A stretch of DNA of 64,000 bases from Synchiropus splendidus. Its lineage: Eukaryota; Chordata; Actinopteri; Syngnathiformes; Callionymidae. A program made the translations under genes and the position numbers. Location: contig NC_071335.1 of the NCBI RefSeq assembly GCF_027744825.2, forward strand, positions 10,083,001 to 10,147,000, in the 5' to 3' direction. The notes below the pieces were generated by a model. The model searched no databases, was not told the origin of the DNA, and saw only the letters and a list, made by a program, of their open reading frames with translations. Shown here one piece after another: positions 36,101-47,660 of the stretch (positions are counted from its first letter, which is position 1; each line of letters opens with the position of its first letter).

Positions 36101-37825
36101 GGTATTTTTAATTGTATTTATTTTATTGATTTATTGGGGACAGGGTAACACATTTGTCTTCATAAAGTGCCACTTTTGTTTTCCCACATATTTATTGGTT
36201 TGTATTAATCATACACACACTATTGCATATTATTACAGCTTTTTTCCTTTGGCATGTCATGCGAGCAGCTATTTTATAATGTACTCAAACTCTCTTGGCT
36301 CAAACCACAACTTATCAGACCTGTGTGGGAACATAACCATTCCAGAGAGAACTGGTGACCAAGTCCCACACACAGGAGAAGACCAAAATGTCTGCTTCTT
36401 CCTTCAATATGAAGAACAGCCATTGGCCATTAAAAACTGAACTTTCATGCTCCCACCTTATTTCTTCACAAACACTATGTGTCCAAAAACTCATTCTCCA
36501 GTAATTCTCTTAACAATCATGGCTCTCACGTATTATTAAAAATACCCTATCATGTGCAGAGACCAGCTTAGCACATTAACTGCAATTTTGTCAGTAAAAC
36601 ACCAAAAAGTACACATTACTGAGGTGATTGATGGAAGAAAATACAAAAGAGAAAGTTGGCAAGTCACTCTTCTGGGTGTTCTTTTTTAAAACTAAAATAC
36701 TCACAAAATACATGCATGTACTACCTCAGAAAACTAAAATAAATTCCCTTACAATTAAAAATCATCAAAAAAGGAAAAATAAAAATATGTAAAGACTGGG
36801 GAGTTGGTCCTGGAAATAGAAAATGACTTCACTTGATCACTTGAATTAGTCTGATGGGAGGGAGTTGAGTGAACTGTAAAAGGTTGGCAGTTGCTAAAAA
36901 GCTTTCCAGTCTTACCTTGAATTGTATACTTGTTTTTTTTCTAACCTCAAATCAGACATGTTACTACTAGATAGGTGGCTTGGTTGGCCGGTGTCGTGCT
37001 AGTAAAGAAATGAAGCTGTCACCTCCAGCTGGTCAGAAATAAATTGCCCGGGGTACTTGGGAAGACCGAGTATGTAGTGAATACACAAGCGTTACGGAGA
37101 ATCTGTGGGACATTGTTTCAGAGAAATGTTCCCTGAAGCCAGCTTAGTACTTTTTAGCAGTCACTCATTGCTGCCATTTCACAGGGTCACACCTGGGCCG
37201 GAGCTAATCCCTGGGATACAGGGTGAGGTGGCGGGTCATCCCGGACCGGTCACTGGTTCAGACAAACAATTCAATTAACTAGAGGCTATATCAGGTCTGG
37301 AACTAATCTCTTTATATTTGGATTCACACAGATCCACTCCATCCAAGTCCACTCTTCCATCAAGAGGATGAGATGTAACACGTCATTGGATTATTACTGG
37401 CCGTTCTGCCATGGCACTGCGAGTGGATCTGTTGAAGCTAGGTGCCAGTCTGACAGCCTCGGCTCTGAGACTGATGCCTCCTAAGCTGAGAGAGATCTCA
37501 AGAAGCTGATTACTGTGTCAGTCACGGAGCAACAGCACCTCTCGTCCAACTTATCACCCTGCAGCATCAGCGACCACCGATCGCTGGTTTAAATCCTCGT
37601 CACTCGTTCATTCGCAGTGAGCTCCATGATGCCCAGGTCCACCAGGTGCGGGCAGACTGTGCTGCTGAGTCCTACCTTGGTGAGCTGGGCGATCTTCTTG
37701 CACATCTTGTTGTGCAGCTGGTTGTCGAAGATCTCCTGATCGATGCTCTGGAACTCTGCCGCAGTCCCGTTGACGGCGGATCCAGACCCCGCCGGCTGTG
37801 CAGCCTTACCGGCGCCTGAAGCCAT
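17031..37825 (-). CDS. fam184b: FAM184B-like coiled-coil protein (18 coding exons)
   Basis: Transcript order on the minus strand: 37676-37825 (ATG at 37825), 30354-30542, 28847-29491, 27179-27314, 26927-27078, 26314-26859, 26108-26215, 25739-26037, 24710-24854, 22826-22936, 22602-22734, 22228-22358, 19483-19598, 19007-19363, 18827-18941, about 18385-18549, 17178-17551, 17031-17103. Phases agree throughout, giving roughly 1314 residues. The FAM184 family signature crosses the first junction: KKIAQLTK then [19 protein letters not shown]. The protein is almost all charged coiled coil (Glu/Lys/Arg/Gln), then a Ser/His/Pro-rich tail and the conserved C terminus EWFTKYFSF (family EWFARYFTF). ERDALIKRL near residue 1105 is another family block. 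It is longer than human FAM184B (about 1060), partly from the 182-codon exon at 26314-26859. The paralogue call (B rather than A) rests on synteny with ncapg/lcorl. Molecular function is poorly known. The exon near 18.4-18.55 kb has a weak acceptor, and an adjacent family exon may have been missed. Confidence 0.9.
17178..17551 (-). CDS. fam184b: fam184b penultimate exon, Ser/His/Pro-rich tail
   Basis: A longer open frame (17031-17585) reads straight through this exon, the next 74-base intron and the last exon, but in the wrong frame for this exon. The true frame follows the CCTCCCAG acceptor at 17552, runs through a tail rich in Ser, His and Pro, and ends CAATGAG/GTGGGC at 17178. It joins in phase to 17103, where [11 protein letters not shown] leads into the conserved EWFTKYFSF end. 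Confidence 0.8.
21146..21177 (+). repeat. LINE-type 3' tail in a fam184b intron
   Basis: GGCAATAAAGTTGATTCTGATTCTG is the kind of 3' end, an AATAAA-like string followed by ATTCTG repeats, seen on truncated CR1/L2-like LINEs in fish. Only the tail is clear; the 5' border is not visible. Confidence 0.5.
22577..22594. repeat. (GT)n microsatellite
   Basis: A short GT run, with a further GT-rich stretch at 22501-22520, lies 3' to the fam184b exon at 22602-22734 and very close to its donor. Confidence 0.8.
23080..23245 (+). repeat. Dispersed teleost-type repeat fragment
   Basis: The block CACCTCTGCCAAGGAGGTTATGT followed by a TTGATGAAATTACCAGGAAAT-like block resembles a repeat common in fish genomes. 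Assigned from memory of its consensus; class not determined. Confidence 0.45.
26314..26859 (-). CDS. fam184b: fam184b long charged coiled-coil exon
   Basis: This single exon encodes 182 residues that are almost entirely Glu, Lys, Arg, Gln and Leu, with loose short repeats such as [20 protein letters not shown] and [19 protein letters not shown]. The heptad spacing is poor in the middle, so part may form a single charged alpha helix rather than a dimeric coiled coil. It is phase 0 at both ends, so it could be skipped or duplicated without a frameshift. Confidence 0.85.
29236..29258 (-). repeat. Coding (ATC)n repeat giving a poly-aspartate run
   Basis: A trinucleotide microsatellite inside the fam184b exon 28847-29491 encodes seven consecutive Asp residues between KCDERQK and EWRK. 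Such runs vary in length between individuals. Confidence 0.9.
30035..30143. repeat. (AT)n microsatellite
   Basis: About 105 bases of nearly pure TA repeat with single ACAT and GTAT interruptions, in a fam184b intron. The long Tyr-Ile open frame over it is an artefact. Confidence 0.97.
30543..37675 (-). other. fam184b intron 1
   Basis: A 7.1 kb intron, the longest in the window. It contains the repeat at 30880-31140, a degenerate repeat block near 33395-33510 (ending GGGACCTTCTTGCTGCCAAAG), a GT run at 34601-34629 and a repeat-like piece at 37170-37260. I see no nested gene; the longest open frames (34180-34539, 35997-36440) have no coding character. Confidence 0.6.
30880..31140 (+). repeat. 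Decayed teleost-type dispersed repeat
   Basis: The blocks TCTAAATTGCCCATTGGTGTGAGTG and GACAGGTCCAGGGTGTCCGCC, in that order, match a very common fish repeat that normally reads on to CAGCTGGGATTGGCTCC. A piece of the same family in the other orientation may be at 37170-37260. Assigned by recall of the consensus. Confidence 0.5.
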
Positions 37826-38300
37826 GATGGCCGCCCCTCCTCCTTCCTCTCCGGGGGAACTTCCAGCACCGGAGTGTAGTCACAAATGCTCCTCTCTAGC
37901 CGAAAACCGCGCCTAAATCGGGTCAACTTTTCACTCGTGCATCTCATTCCTCCGTCGCTAGGCCCCCTCCCGTGGTCAGATGCGGCTCGGTGGGAAACAT
38001 CATCGGCGGGGCTGTGCTCATCTGCTGCCCCGCTCTTCTCCCACTGTCCGAGGTCACACGCTGGAAGTACATCGGGGACGCGCTCACCACAACCGACCCT
38101 CCCCAGATGCCAGCGGATATTTTCTACTCTACGGATGAATGCATAAGTCTCTCCACCTGCCTAGCAGCAGGGGCGGAGAGGGGCGTGCGGATCTGATCAC
38201 AGGATTTGTGTGGAACATTACCGGAGAGGCGCACTGCTGCAGTGCGGCCCCGCCCCTACCCAGCCGACCACCGTGAGACGGAGAAGGAGAGTCTCTGGGG
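37826..38300 (-). promoter_or_regulatory. fam184b 5' UTR and CpG-rich promoter
   Basis: The stretch from 37600 to about 38300 is clearly richer in G, C and CpG than its surroundings and lies directly before the fam184b start codon (37825, minus strand). I see no TATA box at a sensible distance, as usual for CpG-type promoters. The open frames on the + strand here appear to be by-products of base composition. Confidence 0.5.
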
Positions 38301-39900
38301 GTCCAGCCGTGTTCTTTTACTCCATCAGTCAAACCGTTCGTTCTCACATCCCGTCAGGCAGCTGACTCGGAACCACTGTGGATTGATAGTAATATGCTCG
38401 CTGGATGACGAAACGCTTGACAAATATTTTGAAATGTAATTGTTCTAACCCGTTTTAGCACCAAATTGTGAATAAATAATTGTAATAAACAATTAACATG
38501 GGGTGATTACATACAAATACTAACTAGCGATACGATTTTGCCGACTGTTTCTATGGAAGGGGAATATAGGTTAATATTCAATAAAATGAGAATTGTAATT
38601 TATATGGTGTGGAAAAAACAATTTCTGTTTACTTTTCGAGTTGATGAAGATTTGAAAAATATATAGACACCGTAATGTCTGTCGCTCCGTTGTCTCTGTC
38701 TTCATTTGCTGTCCACCGTCTGGACACACACACAAAAATTACCCATTTTAATACAAAACGTCCATTGACCACCTCGAACAGTGAAGTAAATGAATCTTTA
38801 CTTGATACAAAAAAATGTATGCGAGATCACAATGAATTCAATTGTTTATAACATATATATATCTAGCCATATTGCAGATGGGATTCCATTTTCAATACAT
38901 TTCATTTGGAGGAAATGACTTTCCCAGCCGTGTCAACCCCTCAGAGAGAGAGGTGCCCCGGTGGGTCTGGCTCGTGCGCTCTACCTGACTGCTGTTATGT
39001 TTTCTAACAAATATAGAAGTCCTGTCTAAGAGTGTACAATGTGCCGAAATCTATCTTTCCCAACACCAATAATGTGTGGAATCCAGAGTGTTTCTCAATG
39101 ACTATCCTGAGTTTAATGACTGGTCCAGCTGACTTATTTCTCCAAAATAATGAACAAACCAATTATTATTTTATTCACAGTTTGTAGATTTCTTTTTCTC
39201 TCTTCTACTATTTTGACTCTCAGTGCTGATAAATTGACCAAACCATCTCTTGATCTGAATGTGTCTCAATTCAACTCAATATTCAACCTTTCATTTTAAT
39301 GTGCCTTAACTCTCATCACTGCTAAATGATAAGAGGAACTTCTCATGACAACAATTGTACGCTCTGAACTTATGTTGCAACTTCATCCGCTCCACATTTA
39401 CTGTCATAAATTATGAATAGCTACAAGACACCTCTATGTTGTTCCACAAGCCAAGTAAACAACATGGGAGAGTGCTTTCCATCATGACTTCATTTTCACT
39501 GCCACACCACTGCTGCAGTTTACAAGACAGGTCTGCACACAGTCGAACTAAGTCTCTCGTGGTCAACAGCCGGTCTGATTTTCAGTGTCGAGGAATGTCG
39601 CCAAAACCATCACACATTACTCTTTCAACTGGAAGAAAACATTTTATGTAATGATTTTGGTGGATCATTTTAAAGTGAGCATGAATACTGACAAACATTC
39701 AAAAATAAAGTAAAGTACGTTTTAAAAAAATACAATGAAGAGGTTACTTGCTGACTTCAAAACATCCCTTCCGTCCCCATGACAACATACAATGCGGGAG
39801 AGATGATGATGATTCATGTATGTACTTTGAATTATTAGATTACAATTTCATAAATATTCTTAAAAACGTTAAACGTAAGGGCAATCTAATGTATTAGACT
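38301..39900. other. Intergenic stretch between the divergent fam184b and ncapg
   Basis: AT-rich sequence without recognisable exons, RNA genes or transposon ends. In mammals DCAF16 lies in this interval; no DCAF16-like coding sequence is visible. Confidence 0.5.
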
Positions 39901-39909
39901 ACGATTTTT

Positions 39910-40281
39910 GGCGGAGGAGAAAGACGCGTGATATGATGTCACGTGATGAATGCGTCATCTTGTTGTTCTCGCGAGATCACAGCAGTTGAATTTGAAAAGC
40001 GGCGGTACATTTGGGGAGCAATACGGAAGGTAACGAACACCATCAAAATACGTGTCCACTTCCATTTTCGTACACCGGATTATAGGATTCGACGCTGAAC
40101 ATGTGACTCTTAACCAAGATTCTTCGCCCTTTATCACTGAGCATTTGTTATCATTTACGATCAGCGAAAACAAGCGGATCTCGATGTATGCCTTCATTAT
40201 TTAAGACACGTCGATTATTAAGCCATAACTGAGCATGTGTTTTGTTGATCGTGCTTCATGTGATCTGCCAGCCAGGACAAC
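39910..40281 (+). promoter_or_regulatory. ncapg promoter region
   Basis: Seen directly: an E-box CACGTG (39940-39945), the palindrome TCTCGCGAGA (39967-39976) and TTTGAA at 39991-39996 followed by AAGCGGCGG. TCTCGCGAGA is a known core element of housekeeping promoters, and TTTGAA fits a CHR, the DREAM/B-MYB-FOXM1 element of G2/M genes. The ATG is at 40282; the transcription start probably lies within this interval. Confidence 0.6.
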
Positions 40282-43200
40282 ATGACTGCAGACACCGAAC
40301 TGGAGTTGAAAGAGGCGTTTCAACGCGCCCAGAAGAGCCACAACAACAAGGCTAAGCTGGTCGCTGGCCTGAAGAGAAGCTACAGCAAGGTACACGCTCG
40401 GTGTTTTGCTGGTGCGCGTGCTTTGTTTAACGCTGTACTCATCGTAAAACCCACGATTTGTTAAACATTTACAATGTTTCTCGGAACCCACACATTGCCG
40501 TAAATCAATCCGGACACGTCAATTCCAAGCCTATGACGTAAATTGTTGTAGTAACAACGTTTTTATTGGGAGCATGAATGGCTTTGCTTCAAACTATTGA
40601 TACATTTTTTTTTAACATTTTACCTTATCTGATTTAAGAATAATCTGGTCTCTGAGGCTGTCATCGGTCTTCAAACGTTTGTCCTTCACAAACGTACATA
40701 TTCCTTCATCGTCTATTTTCCCCTCAGCTTGAAGACAAGACTCTGTTCCACGAGGAGTTTATCCACTACCTCAAGTATGCCATGATCGTCTACAAACGGG
40801 AACCTGCAGTCGAGAATGTCATTGAATTTGTGGCGAGATTTGCGTCGAGTTTCCAGTCTCAGCCAAAAACTGAGGAGCAGGATGAGGAAGAGGACCAGGC
40901 GGAGGATGAAGAGGAGGATGAGGATCATCCTTTTTTGAGTTTCATCTTTAACTTTTTACTGGAGGTTTGTTCATCATACAGGTTTCCTCAGATTTGAAAC
41001 CATCGTCTCATTTTCTCATCTTATTTCACTTCCTAGTCTCATAAAGCAAGCAGCCATGCAGTGCGCTTCCGTGTCTGCCAGCTGATCAATAAGCTGCTGG
41101 GGAGTATGGCAGAGAATGCCCAGATAGACGACGACCTCTTTGACAGTATTCATCAGGCCATGTTGATCCGCGTCACAGACAAGTTCCCCAACGTTCGGAT
41201 TCAGGCAGCATTAGCAATGACACGCCTGCAGCAGCCCGCCGATCCTGACTGCCCAACTATCAATGGTTAGTATCAGTTCGATTCCAAAATGCGGTCGCCT
41301 ACATTTAAAGTGTAGTGACTTTAATATTTAATTTGTTAGTCCATGCCAATCCTTGTGCAGCGCAGTGAGATGGACACTGACACATTTATCAGCTGTGTAT
41401 TGTCAGGTGGTCAGCTAATTGAAGTGACCACTGTTTGTCTTCCCTAGTTGGATTCTGTAAAGTCAGTCTTACAATCTGAATTCTATCCACTTTCCAGCAT
41501 ACATGTTAATCCTGGAAAACGACTCAAACGCAGAAGTACGTCGTGCGGTCCTTTCTTGCATCGCCATGTCTCCATGCACCCTTCCAAAAGTCATCAAACG
41601 CACCAGGGATGTGAAGGAGAACGTCCGCAAGTTAGCCTACCAGGTATAAAATCGATCGTCGTCTTGGCTGGCTTAGTGCAAAATAACTGACCCCAAGTAA
41701 TTGTTTTTGAAGGTTCTGGCGGAGAAGGTCCACATCAAAGCTTTGAGCATTGCTCAGAGAGTGAGTCTCCTGCAGCACGGTCTCCATGACACCTCTGGTA
41801 AAATCAACTTAAAAGGTTTCACTGTGCTAAGTTCAAGCTTCACTGCCATGCCCGATTGTTTCGGTTCTTCAGACGCCGTGAGGGACATGGTTTGTTCCTG
41901 TCTACTGCCGGCCTGGCTTCAGCGTCTGGGTGGAAACATCATCGAGCTGCTCCACCGACTTGATGTGGAGAACTGTGCCGAAACGGCCCTGGACACCCTC
42001 AAAGCTGTTTTCGGGGCCACCCCGGCCAATCAGCTGCTGCAGAACAAACCCGAGCTTGACAACAGGTGCTGCATTCGACCTGCATGGTTACTGTTGAAAT
42101 CGCTTATTGGCACTTTGCTGCTTCACTCTTTTGTCGGGAATATTATGATAGAAAGCAAAACAGATGTTTTTTAGCACAATACTGCGAACGAGTGTAAATA
42201 TTTGGACTAAACAGCCTGCATGTGTTTCTTTCCCCCAGGAAACTGATCCCTACTCAGGCCCTCACCTGCGAGAACGTTCTTCTGTGGCGAGCGCTCTGTG
42301 AGTTCATCAAGTGTAAAGGGGATGAAGGTGATGAGTTGCTGGAGCAGGTGTTACCTGATGCCGCCACCTATGCTGAGTATCTCTTCGGGTGAGTGCTGCG
42401 CATACTGAAACATAACAGTCATCGCAATCTTCTGCTCCTGCTGACCTGTTAGAATCTTATTCTGTTTCAAACTGTGACTAACATTTCAACTAAGAGTCAC
42501 ATTTTGTGCTTGATCTGACTTTGTCTCTTATATTAAATAATGTTGGAATCTTGGGGCTGTCAATAGATTACATTTTTTATTAATAACACCAAAGATTAGT
42601 TAACTCGCGATTAATGGCAAATGAAACACACATTTTGGATCTGTTCTAAATGTGACTTAAAAGAAGATGAAGAGGCTCAAAAAATGCGAAAAGCATAATA
42701 CTGTAAACATCGGAGGTTGGAGGCAGGTTGGAAGATGTCATCCGTGATGGCAACATGTCTCACCCCCTCCAAGACACACACACACAGAGTGATCTATTTA
42801 TGTATACAATGTATTTTTTAAATATAAGATATTATTATCCACTAACTTATAACTATGTATATTTTATTTCTGTTGTCATGCTATCTGTTTATATGTTGTG
42901 GGTATTTATTTAAGTCTTGTGTTGTTTGGTTGCTTGTGACTTCGCTTTTTTTGTTTTGTATTTTTCACAATTCAGATGCCTTGAGGTCTTTGATGTATGT
43001 TGTTTATCCTTAAAGTCTTTGGTATGTGTCAGTCTCCTTATTGTTGTTGGCTGCTGTGACATACAGTATTGAATTTCCCCACCATCATATCCTCATCTCA
43101 TCAAATCTAATGTAATCATTGGCCACTATGGTGTTGATAACATCCTCCTCTAAGTTACTGTTAAGACAATATGAAATTCATTTGTAATGAATGGCTAGTT

Positions 43201-46200
43201 AACTCAGCTTTAATTGAGACTAAACATTTGAATCTATTGACAGCCCTACTTTTCAGCTTGACGTTCACGAGTCACACTTAACTCGATACCACTTTCTGGA
43301 AACTGGAATCTGGATGAGCTTCTAAAACACTTCCTCAACCCGTGTTCTCTGGTGCAGGTATCTGAAATCTGTGCCGGCACTGACCGAAGAACAGAGGGCT
43401 GACTTCAGCCAGTTGGAGTTGGTCATGATCAAAGAGTTCATCTCGCAGCAGCTCATCCACCTCATCGGCTGCCTGGACACCAACGAAGAGGGGGGCAGGT
43501 ACGAGTAACTGTACTAATGTCTGCTTTTCCTGCTAATGATTCCTTGGTAAGGCTTAAGCCTTTGACTGCCACCTCTAGCAGATGGTTCAGTACAATTTCA
43601 GCCTTCTGAACACACTGTAAAGACAGTAGCTGTTTGAACCAACTGGACGATCCAAAATATCTCGAATTATCCCCAGTAGAAAATATGTAATTTTCAAATG
43701 GTGTGGAACAATTTCAAATGCAAAAATACACTCAGAATATACCATAAACTATATTTCCTGGAGCAGTAGTACAAGGGTATGAACTAAATGAATCAGCCTG
43801 GTGACTGAACTGAAAGGTCTCTAAGAGCCAAGCATGAAGTGATGTTTTTAATGAGCTGCTGACTAAACATGCTCAGTGAGTGGTGTAAAAGCAATGAAAT
43901 GAAAGAAGAAAGAATGAAATTTCCACTCAATGTTTCCACCACCAACAGTGAACCGGTGTTCAGCAGTCATGTCTATAATGCAACAAGGTGAAATACTAGG
44001 TGAAGCTTACACTTTATTTGAAACTTCTGGGATGAACTCTGTATTTGTGTTTGTGTGCAGGAAACGTGTTTTGGCCGTGCTGCAGGAGATGCTTGTTCTG
44101 CCGCAGACACCATCTTCTCTTGTTTTCTTACTCGCACAGAAGCTAATCTCACTGGTTTCTGATGATCAGAGACGAATACAACTGGTGAGTTAATGCAACA
44201 AACAGTTTTTGGACTCTGCATTTACAAGCACTTGCTAAGGAAAGGGTCACATGTAACTCTAAATCTTTGTCCTGTGTGCTGCTGACTGGATGGATCACTG
44301 GGGATGATGAATGATACTGTGTCTCCCAGGTGGCTGAAATCATCTCAGACTTGAGGGAACCCATGATGGAGCCTCCTCAGCAGGTAGATGAGAATGAGAG
44401 CCGACGGCAGCAGGTTCAGGTGAGGAACACACGTCGACCTGGTGAAAGTGTTGTCTGCCATTTGACTAATAAACAGACCCACAAGCTTGGAGCTATTTTT
44501 CATGTCATTCGTGCCATAGGCTCCCCTCTACTATTAGACATTTGCAAAGTCCTCATCTTGCTGACTTCTCAGTAGACAATATAAGGCACAGCAAGTTGAT
44601 GAAGCCTGTTGAAGAACTCCAGACAGACAGACAGTGACTGACTCCCCACCCCCACCTCCTCTTCTGCTGCAGTTGGCTGGAGTAAAAGTCCAGATCATCG
44701 AGGTGAAACAAACTCTGGAGGAGTGCATCGCAGCTCAGGATTTCAGCCGAGCCGCAGAGCTGAAGGAGTCTCTCACCGAGCTGGAAAAGCAGAGGGACCA
44801 ACTTGTCAAGGAAATCTCAGAGAGCTGCCAGCCTGCCGACATGGACGTCCGGACCGAGAAGGTCTGACACCTGCTGGTGTTTGCCACTTTGTTCCTGTTC
44901 CTTTTTTAATCCTCTTCCATTCCAGAACGACCCAGAGACTCTGCTGAGGTGCCTCACCATGTGCGCCGAGCTGCTGAAGCAGATGAGCATCAAGACCCGA
45001 GTCGGACCCACCCTCAACGCCTTGATGTCTTCTCTGGTATGGTTTTCTCAGAGTTGGTTTAACGTCTTTGTCCAGATCAGGTTAAATTGGCGCCTTAAAA
45101 TGGAAGGCCCTATGTTCCGCTAGCCTCTTAAGTTTGATGTTCTTGCTGTTAGATTCTGCCCGGGATCGCAAATTCACACCCCTCTGTCCGGAACATGGCA
45201 GTGGTGTGTTTGGGGACCTGCACTCTGCACAGCAAGGAACTGGCCAAGACTCACATGGTTCTGCTGCTGCAGGTGAGATGAGCATGTGTGAATGTTTGGC
45301 CCCCGCAAGATGGAAACCTGAGGTTGTGTCTGCAGATCGCTCAGCTGGACGAGGCGAAGATTCGGATCAGCGCCCTGCGAGCCGTGGTGGACCTGCTGCT
45401 GCTTTTTGGTTTCCAGCTGCTGTCTGAGAACCCTGCGGGTCAGAAAGCAGCACAGCCTCAGTCACTGGGGGGTCCAGAGGAGGACCTGGCACAGGGAGAG
45501 GATACGGCCCAGAGCATTGTCATGATGTTGTCAGAGTTCCTGGACGATGAGGTGCGGTCAACTGGAGCTGGCGCGTGCGGGTCCAGGCAGAGCTTTGTCC
45601 GTCAGTGATCTGACTACTCTCTAACGTTTCCAGGCGTCTGATCTGCGTACAGAGACGGCCGAGGCACTCGCTAAGCTGATGTATACGGGTCGCATGTCCA
45701 GCGCCAAGATGCTGTCGCGCCTGGTGCTGCTGTGGTACAACCCAGTCACAGAGGACGACATCAGACTGCGACACTGCCTCGGGGTCTTTTTCCAGCTCTA
45801 CGCCCGCGAGAGCAGGTCAGACACTTGTCAATAGGGATGCACAGATTCCACTTTTATGGTCCCGATACGATACCGATACTTGGGCTTTGAGAATGGACCG
45901 ATACCAAATATTAACCTGGTGCCATACAATGGGACTGGCAAAAATGACAATGCATAGAAATCCAATGTGTGCACAAAACATGATGATGATGCCCTGTGGA
46001 TCGGTTAGGGTTAGATTCCCGATTGCCATGACTGCCATGATTGGCTCCGGATCGGCAATTTTTCACCGACGCCCGATACCGCCTTAAGTGGCGGATCAAA
46101 TCGGTGCGTCCCTACTTGTCAGTCCTAGAGAAGGGTCGCTGCTGCAACACACACCTGACCCAGTCCAACAGTCAGTCAGTCAGTCTTCTAAAAGGTTTTT

Positions 46201-47455
46201 CTAATTTGCCATTTCAACAATGAAATTTGACGAGAAAATTGTTATTGTGTTGCAGGGTTCACCAGGAGGTGGTGGAGGAGAGTTTCCTGCCCACACTCCG
46301 CACTCTGATGAACGCTCCGGCCACTTCCCCGCTGGCTGAGGTCGACGTTAACAATGTGGTCGAGCTGTTTGTGGAGCTGACGCGTTCCAGCGCTCTGATG
46401 AAGCCCTCAACAAACACTGAGGTTAGGAACCCCCGCTCTGACAAAGCAATATTCAGCAACACCCTGACAGACAGATTAGAAAAGCTGAGAGCCCAAGAGC
46501 AAGTCATGATGTGCCGCAGAAGCATCCCATACTGCTCAGCACGACATAACATGACGTGTCTGGGTCCTCAGGGGGCATGTGTGCACGACTACTTGGCAGC
46601 TAGAATCTGCGGTGAGATGCTGAAGGACCCGACAGCTCCAGAAGTCCGTCTGTACGCCAAAACCTTGGGCAACTTGGAGCTGAGCACAGACGAGATGGTC
46701 AGGAAGGACTTGCAGATGCTGCTGCAGGAGTTGGTGCAGGTACTGAGGCACCATGGTGTCCCTATCTGGCACAGAAGGGTTTTAAAACTGATGCTCTTCT
46801 GGCACTGTGCCGCTTCAGGTTGTGAAGGACCGCATTTGTCTGCGTGCTCTGGAGAAGATCCTTTGCAATCTGGTGGATTCTAAAGAACAAGCTGAGCTGC
46901 TGAGTGCCACAGCCCTGCAGCCACTGGACGTCAACACAGACGGTAGGAACTGCTTCTAAACAGCAGATGGAGTGAGATCAATATATTGCTGTTTCACACG
47001 AGATATTCTGCTCTGCCTTCAGCGTCATTCAAAACTGGGGGTTGGAAAAAAAAAAACTAACTTGAGTGTCTTTCACAGATATCACAAATGATGAGTTGGC
47101 TAAATCTGCCAAGAGACCCAAAAGAGGTAAGGATTGAAACAAATATCTGTACCCAACTTGAACCAACTGTTGATTTGATCTCAGGTCCGAATAAAGCCTG
47201 TGCAGCCAGAGGAGGACGGAAGCCGAGCAGGAAGGCAGAGTCTTCAGAAGAGAGGTGACCACACAGTTCAGCAACAGTGAAGTCAACCTGCTTTGCACTG
47301 GTATCTGACTGTTGTTTGTCCTCACCAGTGATGGAGAGAATGTTCCGGAGGCAGCTCCCAACCTCCGCCCGTCGCGGAGGGCTAAGACTGCAGCTCTGGA
47401 GAAAACCAAACTGGATCTGAACCCGCTCATTAACCAGGAGGCCAACGTATCGTAA
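40282..47455 (+). CDS. ncapg: NCAPG, condensin I subunit CAP-G (21 coding exons)
   Basis: CAP-G is the HEAT-repeat subunit of condensin I and binds DNA with the kleisin NCAPH to compact mitotic chromosomes. Coding exons: 40282-40389, 40728-40964, 41037-41265, 41498-41643, 41713-41797, 41873-42065, 42239-42388, 43358-43498, 44061-44184, 44330-44419, 44673-44861, 44926-45036, 45153-45272, 45336-45551, 45634-45815, 46256-46421, 46572-46739, 46819-46942, 47079-47126, 47185-47254, 47329-47455. Phases agree at every junction and give 1007 residues, close to human NCAPG (1015). Family blocks: FHEEFIHYLKYAMIVYKREP, VRFRVCQLINKLLGSM, ENDSNAEVRRAVLSCIA, VRKLAYQVLAEKVH, IELLHRLDVEN, LSRLVLLWYNPVTEDD, and the C terminus RRAKTAALEKTKL. 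An acidic Glu/Asp stretch lies near residues 85-105. The C-terminal 90 residues are basic and likely disordered. Confidence 0.97.
42554..43246. mobile_element. Non-autonomous DNA-transposon-like element in ncapg intron 7
   Basis: The ends are perfect 16-base inverted repeats: GGGCTGTCAATAGATT at 42554-42569 and its exact complement at 43231-43246. The interior (about 660 bases) has no coding frame and contains a CA run and AT-rich sequence. This fits a MITE of the type that begins GGGCTGTC in fish genomes. No clear target-site duplication was found. Confidence 0.8.
45832..46114. mobile_element. hAT-like MITE in ncapg intron 15
   Basis: A 283-base element with inverted ends: TAGGGATGCACAGATT at the left, and a right end whose complement reads TAGGGACGCACCGATT (14 of 16 match). 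It is flanked by an 8-base target duplication, CTTGTCAA (45824-45831) and CTTGTCAG (46115-46122), one mismatch. Eight-base duplications and TAGGG ends are typical of hAT elements. It sits only 16 bases after the splice donor of ncapg exon 15. Confidence 0.85.
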
Positions 47456-47603
47456 AAGTCTTTTTTTGACTGATGACAGTGTTCTTTGATTCTGATCCAT
47501 GTCTCTTGCTTTACTACCTTCTGGATTTTCTATTCTATTTTCTATTCACTTTTACTACTTTCATTAAGTCTCATTAGTTGCTGGCTTTCAAAAGATGGAA
47601 TTA

Positions 47604-47609
47604 AATAAA
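47604..47609 (+). terminator. ncapg polyadenylation signal
   Basis: AATAAA lies about 150 bases after the ncapg stop codon, giving a short 3' UTR. No competing signal is nearer. Confidence 0.75.
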
Positions 47610-47660
47610 ACGTGAAACTTGCGTTGGTTCTTTATAAAGGGTGTCTCGATCACTTTGAAA

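Noticed and set aside
35997..36440. 147-codon + strand hydrophobic frame in fam184b intron 1
   Set aside because: T-rich sequence with no splice partners, no domain and no coding composition; the hydrophobic character follows from T-rich codons.
37972..38196. 75-codon + strand frame in the fam184b promoter
   Set aside because: Lies in CpG-rich 5' flank; no splice sites or family match.
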